Origin: Coriaria nepalensis
Lineage: Eukaryota > Streptophyta > Magnoliopsida > Cucurbitales > Coriariaceae
Length of the DNA: 64,000 nucleotides
NCBI GenBank assembly: GCA_027186245.1
Contig: CP114493.1
Coordinates: 2,239,501-2,303,500 of the forward strand
Reading direction: 5' to 3'
Of this stretch, positions 36,421-49,800 are shown piece after piece; position 1 is the stretch's first letter, and each line of letters opens with the position of its first letter. The translations under genes and the position numbers were made by a program. A model generated the notes under the pieces. The model was not told where the DNA came from and made no database searches. It saw nothing but the letters and a program-made list of their open reading frames with translations.

Positions 36421-38919
36421 ACTTAACGATCTATATTTGGTCGTGGCTATTTTGGTACCGTTACACATTTTTCAAACTCCAATTACTCAAACAATCTATA
36501 CCTACATATAGTTTAGGGTCAGTTTACTTGACGATTTCAAAATTTCAAAATTTTAAAGGTAGATTCAAACTGATATTATACATATTTTTTTATTTTTAAG
36601 ACTATTAAAATAAATTAAAATAAAACTATGTGAACGCTCAGACAAAGTTGGCCTAATAATGGCGTCAAATTTCGTGAGTTACAAAATTCAGTTGAGTCCT
36701 CTTAGCGAAACTTTCCTTTGACAAGCAATTATTCTGAACAAAATTATATTACACAAAGCATTTTAAAGATCTGGTCTACCCAATTCCAGCAACTACTGGC
36801 CAAAGGAGGAAAAGTTTCCAAACTTTCTTTTTCATTTATTTATTATCCGATTAAAAATAAAATTTAACTCAAATTCATCAAAAGTGAACATAAAATCTGA
36901 TTTTATTTTGAGAAATTTTTTAACAATTAAATTTATAATAAATTTATATTATTATATCATATCTCGAGTTATCTAAAATTAAAATTGATCTATTCATAAT
37001 TTATCTCAAAAATTCTCTTTTGTTTTTAATAGACAAGAAAAGTCAGAATTTGGAAATACATAAAATCTTTCGATCATTCTAAAGATTTGGTTGTTTGTAT
37101 TTGTTAGACTACGCGGCGGATTCTGCTGAGATTTATGGCCAAAAGGAATATAGATTCTTACGCTATGTGTCTTGGGTCTAGTACGCTAGTACTGTATCTA
37201 GTACATAAGAGGATCAGAGGATTTGGAGAGCTCACGCGTAGGGTATGGCCTAGTGAATGGAAAAATTAGGGTTCAACAACTCCATTTTAGATTTTGAACT
37301 TTGTCATTTATGTATGGTCAAAATGTGCATTTAAAATCATATCTCGTGCTAGTAATAGCTTAGGTGGGACCGTCGGTGATAACTGTTAAGAATAATAGGG
37401 ATAAGATTTGCAATCACGGACTCAATTATGGGCAGATGTTCCTTAGAATGAAATGTAGGAAGGAATTGAGCAGGAAACGATTAGAATTTTGAGAAGTCAC
37501 TTAATTTTAAAATAATTATAATAAATGTTTTTATATCGTATTAAATTATTTTAAAATTTTAAAATATGTTTTAAATTTTTTTCTTATTTTGACTCTTTAG
37601 AATTTTATTTTAATATTATTTTTAAAAAAATTATATTTTAATAAATTTTTTTATTCCTTCATCAATCTCTTCACGATTGTCTTTGATTATTGCTGTAAAA
37701 AATATTTTAAATTTTAAATTGAATAAACTATAAATTTTATATTTATTTTTAAATAATAAATTTTTATTTTTTTACTTTCAACTTATATTATTATCTTTTT
37801 CTATTGAAAAATATCACTTTCTTGATTTTCGGAGATATTAAAAAATTGATCCGCAAGATAATAGTAAACGGATATAGAGATGAAATATTAATTTTAAATA
37901 ATAAAATAAAATTTTTAAGATAAGAAATAAACAAATATATAATTTAAGTTATATATTAATGTCTTCAAATAGTTTTATATAGAATTAAAAATTTTATTAT
38001 AATTAAATTTTTTAAATATTATGTTATTTATAATAATAAAAATTAAAACTATTTATTATAATTATTTCAAATCTTAAAAATTCATTATAATTTCCTCTTA
38101 AATTTTGTATCCAAAAACTTTAGATATATAATATATTACACCCATAATTTTTAAAACTATAACTATTCTTTAGTTGTATCCATTTACATTTAGATCGAAA
38201 ATAATATTATGGGCATTGCTTAAAAAAAATCACATCACTTAAATCAATATATTATGTCAACATTGCTAATCACTTAAATCTATAGATAATTTAACCCATA
38301 TTTTAATTATATAAAAAAAATTACTACAACTATTGCTAATGAATAATTTATGTCAACATTTTCTTTTTACTCGTGTGCGTTTTTTTTTTATCCTTCCTCT
38401 TTCTTTTGACTCGTGTTTATTCCAATCTAATTTATAAACTCTTTTTTTTTCCTCGCATTAACTTTTCATTATTCTTTTCTATCACTCTAAATCGGTCTGG
38501 TTTTATGAGAGAGTACCATGATCCAGGTAGTAGTGGGCATGGAAGTGTGGTGAGATAGAAAATAAGAAGTTTTAAGGGGAGAAAATGTAGGAAGTTAACT
38601 TAGGTGTTTGTTTGTTTACTGGACTAGTTTTAGAGAATAAAAATGGGCAATTCATTAATACTCTCTTAATATTACAAAATTATTTTAATTAGATCATAGT
38701 CCTTGCACAGATTTATTTTAGAATATCCGCATATAATATATTTACAATTGACTATATTTAATATAATACACAATTAAGCAACATATAAAAAAAATACCAT
38801 TTAAGATTAAGTCAACTTATCAATTTTCATTTTATATGTAAAATTAGGACTTTTTATTTTTTGATATAATATAATATAATATTTCTGGATTCTTGATCCA
38901 GACTGAATTCTCTAGAAAA
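36421..38919. other. Very AT-rich intergenic DNA
   Basis: Mostly A/T low-complexity sequence (37500-38350 extreme). No gene or RNA recognised. Confidence 0.6.
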
Positions 38920-39254
38920 GACAGAAAGATGACTGAGTTCTCGGTCTCTAGTCTTAGACCGAGATCACATGTCGACCCTTTATGAGATGTAAGTTTGTGC
39001 ATTTAACATGTAACTATAAGGTGTCTTTCATCCATTCGACCCTTCTAAGATGTCTTTCGACCTTTCAACCTTTTGACTCTAATTTATGTGAAATGCTCTT
39101 CGATCTCTCGACCCCTCGACCCTTTAACCACAACTCGACATGTGGTCTCGGTATGAGGTGTTATTCAACCTTTCGAAGGGACTCAAATTACGTGAGACAT
39201 CGGTCTGAGATGTCGTTCGACCCTTCGATTCTAATTTATGTCATATGCCCTTCA
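38920..39254. repeat. TTCGACC-rich repeat block, left half
   Basis: Dense irregular copies of TTCGACCCTT/TTTCGACC with GAGATG spacers, plus inverted AGACCGAGATCACATGTCGA near 38964 and CTCGACATGTGGTCTCGGT near 39136. It continues at 43322 after the insertion. Confidence 0.8.
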
Positions 39255-42200
39255 TGTTGAAAATCTGGTTTAAACAATTTGCATAAGAAGCGATTATTGG
39301 TCCTAGTATATAATAAAAATTTTGTAAAAAATTTTAACGATCATTTATATATTTATAAATTAATCTTAAACAGTAGATGAAGAAATCATACATTTGTCTA
39401 TGCAAGTCGATCGTGAAGACTCACACCATGATTTTTTAAGTCGATCCTCAATACACTAAAACATGTGTCGGCATGTAGAGATGACAATATTGTTTCTCTT
39501 TCGGGTGATCTCTTCTCATTATTCTAAGACAATTTCGAATATGATATATTTATAAAGTTCTATTAGGTTTTTTATTTAATATTATTTTAATTTAAACACT
39601 TTAAATTAATTGAATTAATAATTCAAATATAATATTAAATGATAACGAAATGATGAGATATATTTTAGTGATATCTCTTATGAGAACCTAGTAAAAATAA
39701 TGGCTTGGTTGAAAAGTCAAAGAACTACAGAGTAATACTCGGAAGGCTAGGGGGTCACTTCATAGATTTTTAAACTTAAACCTTCTTTTCCCTTCCTTAA
39801 CCGCACAGCAGCAGTGAGCCTGGCAAACCAAAAAGAAGAAAAAAAAATGGATCTCTTTCTCTCACTCTCTCCCTGCCTTTTGCGATTTCAATTTTCATGG
39901 CTAAGATCTTCGAATCTTTGTGGCTTCTTCAAATTCTACTCATACTTAGCTCGATTCCCTACTCAATTTCGGAAAATTGGGTCATTCATCTTCTATTGCA
40001 GAATCTGAAATAAGAACTCTAAGTCTCCAAAAATTTCGATTTCTTCTTTTTAGCTTGAATGTTAGAAATTCTAGTATGTTGGTGGTTTGATATTGATAGA
40101 ATAATGGTGAATTTGAGTTGTTAAATCAAATTAAGCCAGAAACCCTAAATCCTCAAATTATTGATTTGTTCTTCTTAGGCTATATAAAAATGTTTATGAT
40201 AGTTTAATAGCTTGATATAGATGGATTAATATTGAATTCGAGTTGGTGGAATCAAATTGAGATAGTTTGGAATTACTAAAGAATTGGGTATGTTACTGTG
40301 AAGTGAGGGAAATAAAGAAAGAGATGGTTTTGTATATGGGTTGCTAGAAAATGGAAGCGATTATAATAAATTTGAAGTAATGTTAGATTAGTAGAGTATT
40401 AGTTCATACAAAAAATGGAATTGGGATAATTATGGCTTATGAAGATTATGTTGTCGATATTGGTCAAACTATTACCGAGATTGACTACAGAGTTAGCAAG
40501 CTATTTTATTGGAATTATAGGATTGTGGAACTAAACATAATGTGTAAGAGATTGTGTTTTACTATTGAAGTTATGAATATAATGGATTGATCAAGTTACC
40601 TTAGCTTTAATGCTGTCTAACTAGTATTATGATATCGAAAGGGGTGAATCTAGATTTCTTATTTAGTAATATCAATCGAAACTACAATTACTAATTCTTT
40701 ATTTTTCAAAACTAGATTTGTCGAGGACCTCTCCGCCGAAGTCCGTTTGAACTGCTTTCTTTTACATTTTTGATGCATCCCACGGTGAGTAAATATTATA
40801 TGATTACTTTAAAATATTTTAAATCTTCATGCATGATGATTGGTTTTATTGAATTTATGTAATGTGATTTGGTTGGCTAAGATTTTCTTAAATAATATCT
40901 ATTTCAGTTGATTTTCTTGATTGTTATTTATTGCATGAAAAACTTGATTTAAAAGGGTTATTTGAAAGGTATGCATTAAGCGGGACAAGCATATAACAAA
41001 CTAAGTGCATATTGATTGTAAAGCATATTCGTATTTTATGGCATATATATGGACTCTTAATAAAGGTATGAATGAATCATATGGCTAATGAGGGGTATGG
41101 TTGTGCCTAGAGAAATAAATGTGATATGAATGTATGTATTGTTTGATTGCTTGAACGTTGTCAAAGTAACTATAGCAATCAAAAATGTTGATAGTCTTCC
41201 TGCACCTCAATCTATTATATGAATATGACGTGTGCAGAGCTCCACATGAAGATATTGTTATTGTCATATATGGTATGATATTTTAATAGCTATATAAGGC
41301 AAGATATTGTTGTTATCATAATTGCCATATATGGCAGAATAATTTATATATCTGACGACTTGTGTTATGTTGTATTGGTGTGAACTATACACGTATGGTG
41401 GCGTGGTCACGATGTGAAATATTGCTCAATAATTTGTTAGTTTACAAATATGAATATTCACTGAAAATATTATTATACAAGGGTAGGAAACTATTAAGCA
41501 TTTATTTCATGGTTATATATATTTTAATAAGAAAACTTATCTCATAGACGTAATTATATAATATTTTTTTACTAAGTCTTCGACACATTCTTTTATTTAA
41601 AAATTTTCTCTTCTAGATAACTAATCATAATCAATTAAACACATTGAATACAAGTAAAGGAGTGGATATTTGTTTTGACTATTCATATTCAAGTTGTCTA
41701 AAATTTTAATATTTTGTGGTCCACCTTGACATGTCGTATAGGACTCGAGTGGACCGTTAAGGTTTTTTCGTTCGATATAATCAGCGTGTATAAAGACTTT
41801 AATACAAATAATAAATATATTTTATATAATATTATTTCAGTTAATTTCAGAATATATATATATTTATCATATTTTATAGAAATATTATTATGAAATCTTG
41901 CTTGGTCCCATGGATTTAATGTAGAGTCATGCGCCGGTCATGGTTAAGTTTGGGTCGTGATATATTTGATTTGGTAAATTTTTTTAAAACTAATTCAAAT
42001 CTAATTTAAAATAAAATTTTATCTATTTTAAACGAAATCATATTTTATTTGAATCTTAAATTAGTTTCTCAAACTAATTTAGATTTAACTTGCATAATCT
42101 TAATATTAAATTGATATCTCATAACAACTTAATATTAGATAACATATTTAATTCAAAATTAAATATATTATTATTTTATAAAATGAATTTCAAATTTCAC

Positions 42201-43321
42201 CATAATATTTAAATATATCTTATAATTAATTAATTCTCTAATTAACTATCTAACATCAATTATCTCATAATTATATATTTATCACATAAAACTATTTTCT
42301 TTGGAGATAAACTATTTCTCTATATTTCTCTATAATATTTTATAGAGGCGACCTGAAGACTATGAACCTATAATTTTAAGCTCCAATAAATTAGATTATT
42401 AATTAAACTATTTAATTTAATACATCTTATTTATTAAATCCAATATTATTCCACTAAAAATATGAGATTATACTCTTACAATTATAGAATAACTTACTGA
42501 ACATTCTCTAGTAGTCCATTGATATTATCATTATATTCAATTTAATCATTCAATAATTGATTAATAATTAGAGCTAGTCAAAATTACTATTTACCCCTCT
42601 TATTATCTCGTTAACCTTAAATATCATTAATCTATTAGTAAACGGTCAATTTATAATTTAATTATAAATTTGAGCTCAAAACCATTCAGTTCCAGAATTA
42701 ACCCTCAAGAGAACTAATATAAAATCTTCCATGAAGAAGGTTTGGATTCCATATTTGTAAATTACGTTCTCAACCACTTATCTTAATGAATCTCTAAAAC
42801 AAAACCTATTTTACAAACAAACTGTGACGAGTGAATTAAAAGATTCGGTTGACATAAATAGGAGTTCATGACTACTTGTGATTCAGATTGATCTGCATAT
42901 GATCATCTATTGAGATGAATACAATTCTGTATGGAAAACGGTATGTTGATAAAAAAAATTAATTCACATAAGGTCCAGTCATATATAATCCAATTATATA
43001 AAGCAGCTCCACCAAGATGTCTATCTACATAAGTGATTCATATATAGATTACTTGCATTCATAATGCTAGTGGACTACACTAACAACCATCAATTAAAGA
43101 TTTTATACTTTAATATGTTGCAGATAATTTAATTCATTATCTATTATCTATAATTTTAATCATCTCGTACTAATACACGATTATTGACATTTGAAATTTC
43201 CTGATATTTATATACATTATTCAATAATAACACATTTAAAACAATTATATAAAAAAATGTCACTTTTATCAATTTCATAAAATTGTACTTATTATATGCT
43301 TTTAAGACACCATGCCCAACA
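39255..43321. mobile_element. LTR-like repeat, copy B (interrupted)
   Basis: Begins TGTTGAAAATCTGG and ends CCATGCCCAACA, so the termini are TGTTG...CAACA. Parts 39540-39690 and 41945-43321 align with copy A. A 2.25-kb foreign segment splits it. No matching 5-bp target duplication is visible at the ends (CTTCA versus TTTTA). The minus-strand reading TGTTGGGCATGGTG... is an equally good LTR orientation. Confidence 0.65.
39690..41945 (+). mobile_element. Gypsy-type solo LTR inserted in copy B
   Basis: A segment absent from copy A. It ends GTTTGGGTCGTGATA, resembling the TTTGGGTCGTGACA end of plant chromovirus LTRs, and contains a stretch near 40720-40790 (GAGGACCTCTCCGCCGAAG...CCCACGGTGAGTAAA) typical of such long LTRs. 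GATATATTT occurs at both edges and may be part of the target duplication. No internal coding domain exists, so it is a solo LTR by inference. Confidence 0.55.
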
Positions 43322-43900
43322 TTTTAACCCTTGGATCCTTCGACCCTCTGACCCTTCGATCCTTCGATCACAGACCGACATGTGATCTCAGTCTCAGATG
43401 CCCTTCGACCCTAATTTATATGAGATGCTCTTCGACCCTTCGACCCTTCAACTACAGACCTACATATGATCTTGGTCTACATATCGATATTTGATCTCGG
43501 CCTGAGATGCCCTTCGACCTTTCAAAAAATTTGAATTATGTGAGATGTTGTTCTAAGATGCCCTACGACTCTTCAACTCTAATTTATGTGAGATACCTTT
43601 CCACCATTTGTTTATAATTTATGTGATATATCCTTTGACCATTCAACCCTTTAACCACAGACCGACATGTGAGATCTCGGTCTTAGACAAACAAATATAT
43701 TAGGAACTCGAGATCTCGAACTGGATCGAGAACTCTATCTAGACTGGGAGCTCGATCTGATTTCAAATTTTAGATTACGAACTATAGATCAAATATCGGT
43801 CTTCAGATTCAGATTCAGATCGAATATCGATCTCTAGATTTTATATTCACATTTCAGATATTCGAACACTAATCTTTAGATTTTAGATTCAGATCGAGTG
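43322..43900. repeat. TTCGACC-rich repeat block, right half
   Basis: Continues the block left of copy B: repeated TTCGACCCT, GACCGACATGTGATCTC, CTAATTTATGTGAGATG, then TTCAGATTCAGATCGAATAT-type short repeats to about 43900. Confidence 0.8.
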
Positions 43901-44940
43901 TGAATGATTATCGTTATTCGTCAATATTAAGAGAAAAAAAAAAGAGAAAGTAGAGTTACAACTATTAATAATATAAGAGAAAAGAAATAGTCAAATATAA
44001 CTTATAAATTAATCATATTTTATTCAGTTTATATTTTATCTTTTTTTTATAATATATCATGTATTTTAATTATTAAATTTATAAAAATATATAAAATTTA
44101 CACATAAAAATAAATAATAAATAAATACTAAATCCACTCTCTATGACGAGCTACTTTAAGGCTTCTATACATCTATACCTATTCTATCTATATATCTATT
44201 AGCTTGACATCAGATAGGTATGCAGCAAAAGACCAACCGTACAAGTACAAAACTGTTGACAAACTAACTGCAGCATTCAACAAGCAACTATAAAGTAGAT
44301 CACTGATTTATGACGCGTTACAGCGGATACCAAGGTAGAAATAATGCTAAATTACTGCTCTGGTCGGTTACGATTGATAACATATCAGAATGGACTATTG
44401 GTCAGCAGTGAGCCGTAATTGTATTCCAATCTTTAATAATTTACCTCCTTCTAGATCATCGATTATTGAACAAATAAAGGTGGAGCACCACTGAACCTCC
44501 TTAAGTTTAGAACATGTTGTTTTAAGTTTTGAATGTTAATTTCTTCTCTGAAGTTTTACAAGTATTAGCAAATTTAATTCCAACTCCTACTCCAATTATG
44601 TTAGACTAATAATGCTGATTGTAACAGTAAGCTTTCCTGATTACGCACCGTACTTCAATTATTAGTCTTTTACTTTATCAAAATTCAATCACTAAAACTA
44701 AGAATTGGAACTACAACTACAAACTAGAAGTAGAACTAGTAGTCTATATAGGTAATGTACGATATTATATCTTTGCATTTATTGCTACTAATCTTTTTCC
44801 AGATTTCTTGCTTGAATTGATCCACAGGTCTCTTCCATGACAATTCCACTATTTATATTTTCCTTCTTCAATTGCTTTCAAAACCTTATTTCCTACTACC
44901 TGCTTCCCTAAGTCCCTTTCTCTTCTTCTCCATTCAAGCA
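43901..44940. other. Intergenic DNA, possible promoter at its right end
   Basis: AT-rich to about 44150, then mixed. A CTATTTATATTTTCC TATA-like motif near 44850 and a pyrimidine-rich leader precede the ATG at 44941. Confidence 0.5.
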
Positions 44941-45276
44941 TGAAGAAAAAGTATCAATCTGAAGCTCATAAAGGAATGATCACCAGGTTTGTTTAGTATT
45001 TTTTATTTCATTGATAATTCTTTTTTTCTTTTTAATTGATTATTATAAACTTTTTTTTTTTTGATATGGGGATATGATATATAACGTGTGTGTCAAAGAA
45101 TTGAGCTCAATCGAATTTTCTTCTCACTGTTTGGCCGTAATTTATAGCTAGTCTGAGTAATCTCCATCTTGGTTTCTGTATTTGGCCTTAAATTTTTCCC
45201 AGCATCTGACAGGTGGTCATATGAATGCTTATAACTTCAATGAACTCGGGCTACTTGTTAGACTGATCAAAAGGTA
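44941..45276 (+). CDS. Possible short spliced gene or transcript start, unrecognised
   Basis: ATG at 44941 opens MKKKYQSEAHKGMITR and meets a donor (CACCAG|GTTTGT, 44987/44988). An exon-like island follows at 45203-45276 with an acceptor at TTCCCAG or CTGACAG and a donor AAAAG|GTACG. Joining at CTGACAG would give a 22-residue peptide ending WSYECL; joining at TTCCCAG closes the frame at once. No family was recognised. It may be a non-coding or truncated transcript unit. Confidence 0.25.
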
Positions 45277-48200
45277 CGTTTTTTTTTTTGGCCAAAACCA
45301 AGAGGTACGGTCGATATGAATAATTTTGAGTAACTTTTGCGTCTTTTTTACTTACTTGTCTCTCTTTTTTATTCATCACGTGGCATGTATTAAGGAACAC
45401 TGTGATATAATTTAGATCCATAATAAAAATTATTATAGATCTAAAAAATTTTAAGAAAAACTTGATAGGATTTCTAAATTCCGGTTGGGCCCACTACTGA
45501 ATTATAACCACGCGATCAAGGATAGCTAAATTTGAAAATGATAGTAAGATCAATTTAAACTATCTTTATTTAATCGGTGAAAAGGAGCAAAGAATCTTCC
45601 CCTAACTCTGGAAGTATGTAATATGTTTTTGGTGAAAATGGGACCTACTGATTTAGGCCAATATATTCTGAGCACGTGTAAAGTTTCTATTAATGTAATC
45701 ATTCCTATACTTCCTGTCTCAGTAACTATGTTTGCTGCTTCTTAATTGGTATCTGCCACAAATGTCCATTTGTTTTTGAAGTTTCACTTCTTCTGGCGAA
45801 TGATTCCAGTTTTAGATAATGTCGAACAAGATAAGATTCTATGTAGCTGAGAATGATTACATGAATCTCATTTTGAGATTAAAATCTAGTTTGAACTGTT
45901 AAGTTCTGTGTTGAATTTCTTACAATCTAGTTTTTACTCAAAATCCAAACAAAATGTGTTGAATTTCTTTTAAAAAAAAAGTTTATTTAAATTTTAGTTT
46001 CTAGTTATTTTGGGATGAGCTTTTTTTTATTTATTTTAAGTTTTTAGATCGTAATATTTGGTACTATCATTAAGATAAGCTCCCGAAATGCAAGTTGTCC
46101 AAATTGGGCCATTGGGCTGAAAGGTGTCGAACGTGGGCCATTGGGCTGTCGTGGGATTAACCCTTCCATAGACTTTAAAATGGATACTGACATTCCATAA
46201 TAAGAAAATTGATGCAAGTTCTTTTAAACTTAGGTGATCTCCCATATATTTAACTAAATCTTTTAAGATATGCTCTTCCTAGACTTTGAAATGATATCAA
46301 AAACCTATATTATTTGATTAGGTATATCAAAATTAATTTATACTTGGATTTGACTTAAGAGACTAATTGACATTTCTTCTACACCTTAATTGGAATTTCA
46401 AAATTAAAATCTTGATAAGAGAACAAAGATTCCCTAAAGTTTGTGCAGTTCTCCCAAAGTACTTTATCCAATGTGAAGTTAGGAGCTCGTCTAAAGGATA
46501 AAATCAAACCTAAATCGTGTCTTATGATCATTAAACTAATGCGAAGAAACCTAAATCATTAGATTAAAAAATTAACAATAATAAAAGTAAAAATAAAAAA
46601 AATATATTTCTATCAAAATATAAATACGCTTCGATACTGTAAAAAAAGCTGAATGTAAATTTCACTGCCAAAAAAGTAAATAAACAAGAATGAACCAGTA
46701 CACACGACAGATTTATATTTACCTGGCTATATTGTTGGCAACGTCTGAGATTATTCATCGTCTCAAAGGTGGGTTTCTACCTGTCCAGGTGAATAATATT
46801 CGACCCTATTTGGTCATTTGTAAATTTTTGAAATAAAAAAAAATAAAAAAACCTTAAATTAAAACTAAGAAAATAAAAACAAGAACAAGGAGCACTAGAA
46901 CTTTTTCGTCTGATCTTTCTCCTCTACTCAACCTCTCATCCCAGAAATAAAGGAAGGGTCATAAGCCATAGCCCAAAGAAAGAAAGGAAAAAAAAATAGA
47001 GAAAATCTAAATTTTGTTTTCCTAAAGGCACTATCATGTTCTAGCTAGTGTTTACTAGTGATGATATTGTTCCAAGGAGATAATTACATGAAATTTTGAA
47101 ATTAGACCTATACACAAGTAATTTCTTATCCCAGACTGGTATTATATAAAAAAAAAAAAAAAAAAAATTGGAACATGTGAAAGGAAATTATCTTTTTTGG
47201 CAAAACTTCTCAAAAACAGTTGAAAGATCAAACAAAATCTTGGGAGAAAAACCCTAGATGGCTAGCTACAGCAGCTCTTGCTAGGGCAAAAATGGCGATG
47301 GAAAATTGGAGTTTTTGTCTTGACATGCTTTCTTGAAAAGAAAGTAAAGAAGGAAGAGTGGTCCCTAGAAATTGAAATAAACAGAAAAAAGCCTATTAAT
47401 TGTGGGTGGTACGCATGCATGATGCTGTTTGATGATTGAAATGACACTCTCCCTCTTTTTAGGGCTCAGGATATATATTACTTTCGAATTTTTTCCACTT
47501 CAGGAGTTATGCTGCATCACGTGAATAGCACGTGGAAGGGGAATTATGATTGGGACCACTTGTTTGAGACCCAAACTTTGGGTGCTCGTCCATCTGTCCT
47601 GGTTCATGACCTGTTAGGAATCGGTCAAATGGTACATATAAGCTTTCAGGTTCTACTAACGAATCAGGTCCTTGATCTGTCTTTTCTGAATTCTCAGAAA
47701 TCAGTCTATTGATCAAGAGTCTATCCCTAAATAGGGGTTAGGGGTTAAATTCTCTTAAACTTGTTTTTCTTACCAGTTTCGTACAAAATATTGAAATATT
47801 AAAAATATAAGAATGTCAAATTGTTATTAGGTTTCCAAAATGATTAGCTTAATTATATACTCTCTGTTTTGGGGTCAATTCGGTGATACTTGGGATCATA
47901 CAACAATTCCCCAAATATTTACATACTTCATCTAAGTGAAAGTTAGATATCCATAAAACAGCATAAATGCCTAGCCACAACAATTTCACATGTGCCAAGA
48001 TCTTTCGACATTTATTATATGGAATTTTTTTTTTAATTTTTTTTTTTTGAAGTTCTTGTATCTTGAAGTTTGTTCTTCAATTTATTTTTTTTTTGAAGAG
48101 AAATTATAATTAATTTTCTAAACTTTGACAAAATTGTAATAAATTTTCTATTTTGAAATTTTAATTATAATAAACTCTCTAATTTTAGTAAAAAGTCTAA

Positions 48201-49215
48201 AATTCTAAAATTTATCACAAATTAAATATTTTATTTTATTATGAGTCCCAAAATTTTATTCTTATATTTATTTGTATTTTATTATTTTAAATCTATTTTC
48301 CAATTCTACACTCATTCGTCACTAGCTAACCTTTTGCCATCACTATTATTGAAAATAGTTTAAAATTCTATATTGAATAAATTAAAAATTTTATATTTAT
48401 TTTAAAATTGATCTTGGGATATTACGAATTAATTTTCAAATTTTAACGAAAATCAAGAAATGGAGATTTTTTAGCAGAGAAAAATAGTAAAATTTTTAAT
48501 TTTCGTAATGGAGGGTAATGACGTCGGGGAAGGAGGATGTATTGGGGACATAGAGAATTTAAATTAACTAAAATGATAAAAAAAATATATAAAAAAATAA
48601 GTATTAGTTTAAAAATAAATATAAAATTTTGGACTTGTCAAATTTAAAAAATTTGGGAGTGTGGTTGACAAAGGGATTGCTAGTAAAGATGATGAAAATT
48701 TGATTTTAAATAATGTAATGGGTTAAAAATATAAAAAATACTATTTTGAGATGATAAATTGAAAAGAAATATTTCATTTGGGGTAAATTTTAGATTTTTA
48801 GATTCTTTTACATAGAATCATGAGATTTATCATTCTAATAACGTAAAGGATTGGGACTTAATCCTAATTACTATTATTTTTTATTCTCTTATCTTTAGAG
48901 CAAAGTCAGTGATTAAAATTTTACTAATCACTGTCAACAACACAACGATAGAAAAACATGAGAAAACAATTATGTATCAAATAAGAATACAATTAGAAAA
49001 ACATGATCCATCCCGGACACTCAAGTTACGCATCTTTTGAACCCTAATTAAAACGAAAAAGACTACACTTAGAAGTGGATCCAAGATTTCGTATAGTGGA
49101 GGCATATCCTGCAGTAAAGTTAGAGAAATAATTGGAATGGGTATAGTGAAGATATATTATATAATAAAGTTAAGAGAAATAATTGAAAGTATAGTATATA
49201 ATATATTTAGATATG
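45277..49215. other. Intergenic DNA, no confident gene
   Basis: Opposite-strand open frames overlap at 47507-47716 in a GC-richer island with CACGTGAATAGCACGTGG (two CACGTG cores, G-box-like). A22 run near 47147-47168. 48100-48800 is A/T-rich repeat debris. No coding exon could be supported. Confidence 0.5.
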
Positions 49216-49800
49216 AAAAATGTAATGCCCTAAAAAGTATTTTTAAAAGATATAACTATTTCACTTAGAGTTAAGAATCTAAATTTCTATACTTGATTAA
49301 GTAAATGCCCGCAAAATGATTAATTTCAAAGTTGATATGAACAAGCTTGTACACTAAAAGACTTAAGGGAACTCGCTCATATGTAACAATGATTGAGCCA
49401 GCTGGATACACCCTCGGGTCTGATTCATTGAACCTAGCTACAACAGCCATTGAAGAGTTACTATCAATCCTCGATTGACTTGTCGAAGCCTCTGGAACTA
49501 ACAATTGTCAAACGTAGATTTAACTACACCAAACTCATTTTTTTAGCACACCAACAATAAATTGTCTTCTCCTAATTAGCTCAATATTTTAGGACCACAA
49601 TCCAGTATTCAAATAACCAAACGTGCCAACTACCCCTCATTGTCCTAACCCGTTTTCCTATTTGAATTACTCAAAGGGTGACCAATGTATTAAAACGGAT
49701 TTATCACCAAGTCCCATTTTAGAAAACTTCAATCTACACGAATCAAAACCCACTTTTGGATCATCCTCGTTAAATCCACAACCTTAGTTTATTAAAAATT
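49216..49800. mobile_element. Possible chromovirus-type LTR fragment
   Basis: TGTAATGCCCTAAAAAG at 49219 resembles the TGTAACACCCC-type start of plant gypsy LTRs. The following ~580 bp is richer in GC than its flanks and lacks a host-like frame. No partner LTR was found. Confidence 0.3.

Noticed and set aside
47344..47462. Imperfect hairpin whose 3' arm has ACTCTCCCTC, as in miR477
   Set aside because: Only about 17 of 20 arm bases pair, the loop is long, and miR477 is normally on the 5' arm.
47507..47716. Overlapping frames of 67-69 residues on both strands
   Set aside because: Neither has a recognisable domain nor adjoining exons.
49271..49504. Minus-strand frame of 77 residues
   Set aside because: It sits in LTR-like DNA and matches no known family.
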